Of a stretch of 64,000 nucleotides of DNA, positions 57,357 through 64,000 are shown in pieces. The notes below the pieces were generated by a model. It was given only the letters and a program-made list of their open reading frames with translations. It was not told the DNA's origin and ran no database searches. The stretch's first letter is position 1. Each line of letters starts with the position of its first letter. Origin of the DNA: CAVZZG01 sp963779685 (GTDB lineage Bacteria; Actinomycetota; Thermoleophilia; Gaiellales; F1-60-MAGs149); NCBI GenBank assembly GCA_963779685.1, contig CAVZZG010000001.1, forward strand, positions 496,001 to 560,000, in the 5' to 3' direction. A program made the position numbers and the translations under genes.

Positions 57357-58292
57357 ATGGAGGCGGGGTGCGAGGTCGTGCTCGTGCGTGGCGGACAGGT
57401 CGACTGCCGCCACGTCGTGGCCATCTGCGCGACCGCGGCCGACGGCACCGTCACGGCCGCCACCGCCGGGGCGGCCGACCTCGGCGTGTTCCTGCGCTCG
57501 TCGGCCAAGCCGTTCCAGGCGGCACCGTCGGTGGCCGCTGGCGTGATCGATCGGCTCGGGCTGGACGACCGTCACCTGGCCGTCGCCTGCGCGTCGCACA
57601 CGGGCGTCGACGAGACGGCCGAGCGAGCCGGCGAGATCCTCGCCGCTGCCGGTCTCGACCCGTCAGCCCTCCGCAACGGCAACGACGGCACCAACACGGG
57701 CCTGCGGCACAACTGCTCCGGCAACCACGCCCTGGCCCTGGCGCGATGTGTCTGCGAGGGCTGGTCGATCGACGACTACCTCGACCCGGGCCATCCGGTG
57801 CAGGAGGCGATGCGGCGCGCCGTTGCAGAGGCGGCCGGTGCGACGGCGGCCGAGGCCGGCGACGGCTGCGGCATGCGCGCCTACTTCCTCCCGCTCCAGC
57901 GCTTCGCGGCCATGTTCGGCCGCCTCGCCGCCGCTGCCCCCGACACCGCGCTGGGCCGCTGCGCCGGCGCCATGCGCCGCCATCCCCAGCTCGTGCGGGC
58001 TCCGGGCTGGATCGACACCGAGTTGATGCGCGCCCGCCCCGGCCTGGTGGCCAAGATCGGAGCGGAGGGCGTCATCGGGGTTGGCCTGGACGACGGCCGG
58101 GGCGTCGCGCTCAAGGTGCTCGACGGCAGCTTCGACGCGCTGGCGCCGGCGGCCGTCGCGGCGGCTCGCCTGGCGTTCGGCGACGGGCTCGAATCGGAAG
58201 CGCTCGACGACCTGGCGCGAGCCGCGGTGGTCGACAACCGTGGGGCGATCGTCGGTACCCGAACCGTGAATGTGAGCCTTGCAACGCAGTAA
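57357..58292 (+). CDS. Asparaginase (Asparaginase_II / ReAV-like family)
   Basis: A 311-residue asparaginase of the type-II (Rhizobium etli AV-like) family. Nucleophile block LRSSAKPFQAAP, HNCSGNHALAL and GDGCGMRAYFLP are recognisable. In characterised ReAV the CSGK Lys helps bind zinc; here it is Asn (CSGN), so metal binding or activity may differ. The ATG at 57357 fits the leaderless TACAGT; a GTG at 57348 overlaps that box. Confidence 0.82.
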   Translation: MEAGCEVVLVRGGQVDCRHVVAICATAADGTVTAATAGAADLGVFLRSSAKPFQAAPSVAAGVIDRLGLDDRHLAVACASHTGVDETAERAGEILAAAGLDPSALRNGNDGTNTGLRHNCSGNHALALARCVCEGWSIDDYLDPGHPVQEAMRRAVAEAAGATAAEAGDGCGMRAYFLPLQRFAAMFGRLAAAAPDTALGRCAGAMRRHPQLVRAPGWIDTELMRARPGLVAKIGAEGVIGVGLDDGRGVALKVLDGSFDALAPAAVAAARLAFGDGLESEALDDLARAAVVDNRGAIVGTRTVNVSLATQ

Positions 58293-58362
58293 ATCTGTGC
58301 AATAGTTTCCAATTCAGCGATGGCACCGGTGGTTATGCAGGGTGAGACGGACGGATCCGCCC

Positions 58363-58368
58363 TATAAT
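58363..58368 (+). promoter_or_regulatory. Consensus -10 TATAAT ahead of the primary sigma gene
   Basis: A perfect TATAAT sits 88 bp before the sigma-factor GTG. No convincing TTGACA is 17 bp upstream. It would give a leader of roughly 80 nt holding an AGGGAGAAGGGG ribosome site. Confidence 0.6.
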
Positions 58369-58436
58369 CGCCGCCGGGTAGGGAGCGGGGCGGACTTGCC
58401 GTCCCGCCGTACGAGGGTCTCAGGGAGAAGGGGTCG

Positions 58437-58456
58437 ATGATGCGGGGTCGCCGGCT

Positions 58457-58463
<7 letters not shown>
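58437..58463 (+). CDS. Possible 8-codon leader peptide overlapping the sigma gene start
   Basis: ATG ATG begins 3 nt after a strong AGGGAGAAGGGG site and encodes MMRGRRLC, ending in TGA (58461-58463), just inside the sigma gene (GTG 58457). Translation could couple to sigma synthesis. It may equally mark a mis-assigned start; no longer in-frame option exists upstream. Confidence 0.35.
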
Positions 58464-59533
<1,070 letters not shown>

Positions 59534-59559
59534 TCGACCGGAGTCCGCAACCGATCCGG

Positions 59560-59565
59560 TAGGAT
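59560..59565 (+). promoter_or_regulatory. -10 box TAGGAT of tRNA-Tyr
   Basis: TAGGAT lies 10 nt before the mature tRNA 5' end, a fitting distance for a short 5' precursor. Confidence 0.5.
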
Positions 59566-59575
59566 GGGGCTCTCC

Positions 59576-59657
59576 GGGAGCGTGCCCGAGTGGCTAAAGG
59601 GGACGGGCTGTAAACCCGTTGGTTATGCCTACGTTGGTTCGAATCCAACCGCTCCCA
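59576..59657 (+). tRNA. tRNA-Tyr (anticodon GTA)
   Basis: An 82-nt tRNA with a long variable arm. Acceptor GGGAGCG (59576-59582) pairs with CGCTCCC (59650-59656), discriminator A at 59657. Anticodon arm ACGGG-CTGTAAA-CCCGT gives GTA; T-arm GTTGG-TTCGAAT-CCAAC. CCA is not encoded (next bases TGC), so a nucleotidyltransferase must add it. Confidence 0.95.
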
Positions 59658-59658
59658 T

Positions 59659-59681
59659 GCGGAATTCGTCCCGAATTCCGC
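59659..59681 (+). terminator. Terminator of tRNA-Tyr
   Basis: GCGGAATTCG (59659-59668) pairs perfectly with CGAATTCCGC (59672-59681) over a 3-nt loop, starting one base after the tRNA. No long U-tract. Confidence 0.7.
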
Positions 59682-59739
59682 TAGATGTTGTGCCACCGTC
59701 TGCGTCAAGCAGAACGCGCCCGCCGTCGATGTACTCCTC

Positions 59740-60357
59740 ATGCGACGTGGCGCACTGCTCTCGCTCGTCCTCGTAGCGCCGGTGATCGCGGCGTGTGGCT
59801 CGGCGGGCAAGTCGGCGACGGGCGCCACCAGTTCGCCGCCGCAGGTGCTGAACGCGAGTCACGTCGTGCTGGGCGCGGCCGACCTCGGGTCAGGCTGGAT
59901 CGTCGTTCCGGCCGAGACGAAACCGGTCACGCTCGAGGAGGCGATGAAGGGCGACCCGACGTCGATCCGGACGCTCGAGCAGCACGCATTCGTGTCGGCC
60001 TACGAGGCCGGGTTTGTAAACGCGCGCAAGGCGGGGGTGTTTGCCGCGGCGTACGCCTACAAGAACCGGGCCGCCGCACTGGCGATCGCGAACGTCTGGA
60101 ACCAGATGACGCCGCAGAAGATGCGCGGGGCGAAACTCGTGCCCGTGCCGGCCGGCGCCCCCGGTGAGGGCTTCGCGCTCTGGAAGGCGACCATGAAGCA
60201 GGGCCGGAAGGTGGTTCCGCTGTACCTCGCCTCCTGGGTCCACGGGAACGTCATCGCCGGGATCCTGATGTTCGGCAGGGGCGTGACGCCGGCGGCCGTC
60301 GTGGCGCTCGCCGGCAAGCAGGACGCACGGGTGCTCGGCGCCAGCGTCGTCTCGTAG
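59740..60357 (+). CDS. Lipoprotein of unknown function, 205 aa
   Basis: A secreted lipoprotein: MRRGALLSLVLVAPVIAACG has a short basic n-region, hydrophobic core and lipobox IAAC (Cys at residue 19). The mature part has a possible two-domain alpha/beta fold, with GAADLGSGWIVVPAE and ALWKATMKQGRKVVPLYLA; it resembles no family that I can name. It lies 58 bp after the tRNA terminator and converges with the beta-propeller gene. Confidence 0.75.
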   Translation: MRRGALLSLVLVAPVIAACGSAGKSATGATSSPPQVLNASHVVLGAADLGSGWIVVPAETKPVTLEEAMKGDPTSIRTLEQHAFVSAYEAGFVNARKAGVFAAAYAYKNRAAALAIANVWNQMTPQKMRGAKLVPVPAGAPGEGFALWKATMKQGRKVVPLYLASWVHGNVIAGILMFGRGVTPAAVVALAGKQDARVLGASVVS

Positions 60358-60381
60358 CTCGGCGCAGGGGGCCGATGCCGT

Positions 60382-61467
60382 TCACCCAGTCCAACTCGCC
60401 GCCAGCACCGGCGGCAGTCCGGCTGGCGCATCGAACCCCGTGCGGAGCTCCACCACGACCAGGTGGTAGCCGTGACTGCCTCGCTGGCCCACCATCACCA
60501 CGCCCGCGACCCTCGACACGCCGACGAGGATGCCCCGGGCGATGCCCGTGACGCTCCCGTCGAGCCCGACGCGCGCGACCCGGTCGGCGCCGGGTGTCGC
60601 TCCGGGATGGGTCGCGATCAGCGCCGAGCCGTCGCTCAACCACGCGGCGGCCTGGAAGCGGGATGCCACCTTCCGGGGCGCCGAGCCGTCGGTGCCCGCC
60701 ACCCAGATCGCGCGCCGGGTCCCGGTCTCGACCGTGTACGCGATCGCGCGGGTGCCCGCGATCGGTGATACGGCATGGTCGACGACGATCAGCGTCGTGA
60801 CGGCGGTCGTGGTGAGGTCCAGCGACTGCACGCCGGCCTCGCCGCGGGGGCCGCGGCCGGCGAACACGAGCGCCGAGCTGTCGGGCGTGAAGCTGAGACC
60901 GGCCGTGTCGTGCAGCTCCGCGATCCGCCTGCCGGTGCGCTCGACGACGAGGGCGTTCGGGCCGGCCGCGAACGCGATCGTGCGCCCGTCGGGCGACCAC
61001 CGGATCTGGCAGCTGCGAGCCCGTGCCGGTTGCCAGCCGAGACTGGTGACGAACCCGGCGGTCGTGACCAGCGTGGCGCCCTCGGCTCCGAGGTAGGCGA
61101 CGGCATCACCGCTCGGCGACACCGCCAGCATCTGCGCGCGCGGGCAGGGCAGGCGGGCGTCGGCGAGACGTGCGAGCGCGCGTCTCGGCTTGCCGCCGAG
61201 GCTGGCGATGGCGAGGATGCGGCGGCGCAGGTAGGCGATCTGGGTCACGTGCCCGGTGGGCGTTGCCACCTGCAGCACGCGCCGCGACTCGAAGCTCTCG
61301 GCCGGGCGGGCCGGCGTGCGGCGGGCCTCGATGAAGATCGCCGCGCCCGCGCCGAGCAGCGTCGCGCCGACCGCCACCACCCGCAGCGCCTGCTGCATAC
61401 GCGGGGACATTCGCTCCCTCGCCGTCCGGAACGCGAGGTCGGGCGCGTCGTCCGGCGGCTCGGTCAT
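60382..61467 (-). CDS. Membrane-anchored beta-propeller (TolB/PD40-like) protein
   Basis: A 361-residue protein with an N-terminal cytoplasmic stretch, one transmembrane helix (residues ~27-45, VVAVGATLLGAGAAIFIEA) and an extracytoplasmic propeller of WD40/PD40-like repeats: LAVSPSGDAVAYLGAEG, IRWSPDGRTIAFAAGPN, LSFTPDSSALVFAGRGP. Propellers of this type bind proteins or ligands at the cell surface. TAGCAT lies 9 nt upstream of the ATG. Confidence 0.8.
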   Translation of the reverse strand: MTEPPDDAPDLAFRTARERMSPRMQQALRVVAVGATLLGAGAAIFIEARRTPARPAESFESRRVLQVATPTGHVTQIAYLRRRILAIASLGGKPRRALARLADARLPCPRAQMLAVSPSGDAVAYLGAEGATLVTTAGFVTSLGWQPARARSCQIRWSPDGRTIAFAAGPNALVVERTGRRIAELHDTAGLSFTPDSSALVFAGRGPRGEAGVQSLDLTTTAVTTLIVVDHAVSPIAGTRAIAYTVETGTRRAIWVAGTDGSAPRKVASRFQAAAWLSDGSALIATHPGATPGADRVARVGLDGSVTGIARGILVGVSRVAGVVMVGQRGSHGYHLVVVELRTGFDAPAGLPPVLAASWTG

Positions 61468-61524
61468 GCGGTAGGGATGCTACCCCGGTCCTCCCCGCGG
61501 GCAGGGAATGTCGCCTGGCCGCGG

Positions 61525-61530
61525 TACGCT
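61525..61530 (+). promoter_or_regulatory. Leaderless -10 box TACGCT
   Basis: TACGCT ends 6 nt before the GTG at 61537 of the VanW-family gene; no ribosome site is present. Confidence 0.45.
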
Positions 61531-61536
61531 ATCTGC

Positions 61537-63267
61537 GTGTCCGCGGCCACCGAGCGCGTCTCCTATCGCGTCTACCCTGGCCGCTCCCGGCCGGGACTCC
61601 GGCATGCGCTGCTGCTGACGTTGGGCCTCGTCGGCCTGGTCGGCATCGGTCTCGCGGCGCAGGCATACGCGACGCGCGACGTGATCGTACCGGGCGTCTC
61701 GATCGCCGGCGTGGATGTCGGCGGGCTGACGCCCGACCAGGCCCGCGCACGGCTGACCTCGGAGGTCGGCGACCGTCTGGCCCGGCCGATGCAGGTGCGC
61801 GCCGGTACGGCGATCGTGACGGTGGTGCCGGCCCGGATCGGCATCGGGCTCGACGTCGAGGCCGCGGTCGCCGCCGCCTACAGCTCGGGCCGGGTCGCCG
61901 AGCGCCTGCTGCCGTACGTCTACTCGGCCGACGTTGCACCGCCCCTCGTGCTCTCGTCTCAGACCCTGCCGCCGGAACTGGCCGCCCTCACCCGGCCGGC
62001 CGTCGACGCCGCCCTCAGCGTGTCGCCATCCGGGGTGCCGTCGGTCAGCCCCGCCACCGACGGCGTGAGCCTCGACGCGCCGACGGCGCTGCGGGCGATC
62101 GGGGTCGCCGCGCTGGCAGGGGACACGGCGACGGTAGTGCTGCGACCGGTCTCGCCTGCGATCACCACCGCCGATGCGCAGCAGGCGTCGGCTCAGGTCA
62201 GCCAGACCCTGTCCGCGCCGGTCACGCTGATGGCGGGCAACCACCGGCTGGGGCGGCTGAGGCCGGCCGATCTCGCACCGCTGCTGCGGGTCGCGACGGC
62301 CGGCGGCGCCTTCGCGCTGACGTTCGACCAGGCCGGGCTGACGCGGTTGGTGCGACCTCTGGCGCGTCACGCGGAGAAGCAGCCCAGGGACGCCCACTTC
62401 CGCACGCACGGCAAGCGCGCCGTCGTCGTCCGCGGCGTGAACGGCCTGAAGTTCGACGCCGCCGGCACCGCCACCGCCATCGCGCAGGCCGGGCTGCTGC
62501 CGCAGAGCCGGGTGGCGCAGGTCGCCATGATCAGCACGCCGCCCCACTTCACCACCCAGCAGGCTCGTGCGCTCGGCATCACCCGCGCCCTGTTCAAGAC
62601 CCCCATCACGACCAGCATGGGTGCCTCGTCGGCGAACCGGATCTGGAACGTCCACCTGCTCGCCCAGATCCTCGACGGCCACATCATCCAGGCCGGCGAG
62701 ACCTTCGACTTCAACCAGGTCGTCGGCCAGCGCACCGTCGAGCGCGGCTTCCGCACCGGGCAGCAGATCGAGAACGGCCAGCTCGTGCCGGCCGTCGGCG
62801 GCGGCGTCTGCCAGGTGGCGACGACGCTGTTCGACGCCGCGTTCTACGCCGGCCTCAAGATCACGGCGCGCACCAACCACCAGTTCTACATCTCGCACTA
62901 CCCGCTGGGCATGGATGCGACGGTGTCGTGGGGCGGGCCCGAGTTCCGGTTCGTGAACACCCTGCACCACGCGATCCTGCTCCGCATGAGCTACACCAAC
63001 TCGACCCTCTCGGCCCAGTTCTACTCGACGCCCGACGGCATCAGGGTGACGCAGGTGACCGGCCCGCGGTCGGGCGCCGGCGCCGGGTTCAACGTGACGG
63101 TGTTCCGCACCATCCGGCGCAACGGCAAGGTGGTGCGGCGCGACTCCTTCTCGTCGCACTACGTCCCGCCGGTCGTGCCCAAGCCCCCGGCCGTCAAGAA
63201 GCCGAAGAAGAAGCACGTCAAGCCGCCGGTGCAGACGCCGCCGACGCCGCCCGTGACGACTACCTGA
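61537..63267 (+). CDS. VanW-family, peptidoglycan-binding-like membrane protein
   Basis: A 576-residue protein. One transmembrane helix (residues ~23-42, ALLLTLGLVGLVGIGLAA), two putative peptidoglycan-binding (PG_binding_4) domains (residues ~50-300, PGVSIAGVDVGGLTPDQARA), and the VanW domain (residues ~370-500) with FDFNQVVGQRTVERGF and VGGGVCQVATTLFDAAFYAG; the last ~25 residues are Pro/Lys-rich. Function of VanW proteins is unsettled; some are linked to vancomycin clusters or cell-wall display. GTG start with TACGCT 6 nt upstream. Confidence 0.85.
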   Translation: MSAATERVSYRVYPGRSRPGLRHALLLTLGLVGLVGIGLAAQAYATRDVIVPGVSIAGVDVGGLTPDQARARLTSEVGDRLARPMQVRAGTAIVTVVPARIGIGLDVEAAVAAAYSSGRVAERLLPYVYSADVAPPLVLSSQTLPPELAALTRPAVDAALSVSPSGVPSVSPATDGVSLDAPTALRAIGVAALAGDTATVVLRPVSPAITTADAQQASAQVSQTLSAPVTLMAGNHRLGRLRPADLAPLLRVATAGGAFALTFDQAGLTRLVRPLARHAEKQPRDAHFRTHGKRAVVVRGVNGLKFDAAGTATAIAQAGLLPQSRVAQVAMISTPPHFTTQQARALGITRALFKTPITTSMGASSANRIWNVHLLAQILDGHIIQAGETFDFNQVVGQRTVERGFRTGQQIENGQLVPAVGGGVCQVATTLFDAAFYAGLKITARTNHQFYISHYPLGMDATVSWGGPEFRFVNTLHHAILLRMSYTNSTLSAQFYSTPDGIRVTQVTGPRSGAGAGFNVTVFRTIRRNGKVVRRDSFSSHYVPPVVPKPPAVKKPKKKHVKPPVQTPPTPPVTTT

Positions 63268-64000
63268 GGCGAGCCCTCGGGAACCACCAGTTCGCGCGGC
63301 CCATCAGCTTCATCAGGCTGGGCACGATCACCGCCCGGATGATGGTCGCGTCGATGAGGATGGCGGCGGCGAGCCCGAAGCCGAACTCCTGCATCTCGAT
63401 GAACCGCGACGCCGCCAGCCCGCCGAAGGCGATCACCATGATCACGGCCGCCGAGGTGATCAGCTTGCCGGTACGCGCCAGCCCGGTGGACACCGCGCGG
63501 GTGTTGTCGGGCACGAGGTCGTACTCCTCGCGCATCCGCGACAGCAGGAACACCTCGTAGTCCATCGACAACCCGAACAGGAACGCGAACAGGAACAGCG
63601 GGATCCAGACCGCGATCTGGTCGGTGGTCTCGAACCCGAACAGCTTCGCCCCGACCCCCTCCTGGAACACCAGCACCAGCAGGCCGTAGGCCCCGGCGAC
63701 CGACAGCAGGTTCATGAAGACCGCCTTCGCCGGCAGCAGCCACGAGCGGAACGCGCGCAGGAGGGCCACGTAGGTGAGCCCGAGCACGGCGGCGAGGATC
63801 CAGCCGAAGTGGCCGTACAGCGACTGCTGGAAGTCGGCGAACACGGCCGGGCCGCCGCCGACGAGGTAGGTCGTCCCCGTCGGCAGCACCCGTGGCAGGA
63901 TTGTCCGGCGGAGCTCGTCGACCAGCCGGTTGGCAGCCGCCGAGCCCACCTGGCCGGTGCCGTACACGCTGATCAGCGTCACGCCCGGCCGCCGTGGCGA
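63260..64000 (-). CDS. MmpL/RND-type transporter (5' truncated by window end)
   Basis: C-terminal ~247 residues of an MmpL-family inner-membrane transporter; the frame is open to the window edge. Five membrane helices and the family signatures FLFGLSMDYEVFLLSRMREE and AFGGLAASRFIEMQEFGFGL with ILIDATIIRAVIVPSLMKLM are present. MmpL proteins export lipids or siderophore-type molecules. It converges on the VanW gene with an 8-bp overlap. Confidence 0.87.
   Translation of the reverse strand, partial: SPRRPGVTLISVYGTGQVGSAAANRLVDELRRTILPRVLPTGTTYLVGGGPAVFADFQQSLYGHFGWILAAVLGLTYVALLRAFRSWLLPAKAVFMNLLSVAGAYGLLVLVFQEGVGAKLFGFETTDQIAVWIPLFLFAFLFGLSMDYEVFLLSRMREEYDLVPDNTRAVSTGLARTGKLITSAAVIMVIAFGGLAASRFIEMQEFGFGLAAAILIDATIIRAVIVPSLMKLMGRANWWFPRARLR

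Overview
The window is a contiguous piece of a very GC-rich, gene-dense bacterial chromosome, most likely an actinomycete (Actinomycetota, possibly the Thermoleophilia branch: an inference). Supporting signs are a short group-1 sigma factor, flavin-dependent ThyX, heterotetrameric sarcosine-oxidase-type genes, frequent GTG starts, 4-bp ATGA/GTGA overlaps, a tRNA without encoded CCA, and many TANNNT -10 boxes lying 6-8 nt before start codons (leaderless transcription). No phage, transposase, rRNA or CRISPR was found. Both ends cut genes: an agmatinase-type ureohydrolase at the left and an MmpL-type transporter at the right.

Layout. 1-7.1 kb: nitrogen scavenging and stress (ureohydrolase, a frameshifted molybdopterin oxidoreductase, PuuD urate oxidase, amine oxidase, an orphan ectoine synthase, a globin). 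7.1-12 kb: a repeat-bearing gap, then FAD/FMN oxidoreductases, a HAD hydrolase, an esterase and an EamA transporter. 12-23.5 kb: an N-methyl amino acid (betaine) catabolic island with an MttB-family methyltransferase and a DgcA-like demethylase divergent from EtfB/EtfA, then an M24 hydrolase and an operon of a proline-racemase-family enzyme with SoxA/gamma-like/SoxB/SoxD. 23.5-29.1 kb: SDR, DUF349 protein, an acyl-CoA dehydrogenase plus APH-type kinase pair, a MITE-like element, a TSUP transporter and a hairpin-rich gap. 29.1-36.4 kb: a cobalt-type nitrile hydratase operon coupled to diaminopropionate ammonia-lyase, divergent from an acetyl esterase/CoA-binding/MetY/D-serine-deaminase-like operon; a BRCT-like protein. 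36.4-38.9 kb: a four-copy 27-bp repeat cluster, then a glutamine-synthetase-like gene divergent from a GntR regulator. 38.9-44.3 kb: cold shock protein, MacB/FtsX-type ABC exporter, GcvT-like protein. 44.4-51 kb: M32 carboxypeptidase, molybdate regulator plus modABC (modA frameshifted), and a LuxR regulator lacking its ATPase domain. 51-64 kb: vanadium-haloperoxidase-like protein, ThyX, ECF sigma/anti-sigma, SDR, PgsA-PlsY, degenerate histidine kinase, Fpg/Nei, asparaginase II, primary sigma factor, tRNA-Tyr, lipoprotein, beta-propeller protein, VanW protein, MmpL.

Functionally the window describes a soil-type heterotroph that takes carbon and nitrogen from betaines, purines, nitriles and amides and delivers electrons through ETF and molybdenum enzymes fed by ModABC. 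The most distinctive features are the betaine-demethylation island with back-to-back leaderless promoters, the nitrile hydratase-DpaL coupling, and several unexplained intergenic repeat elements.
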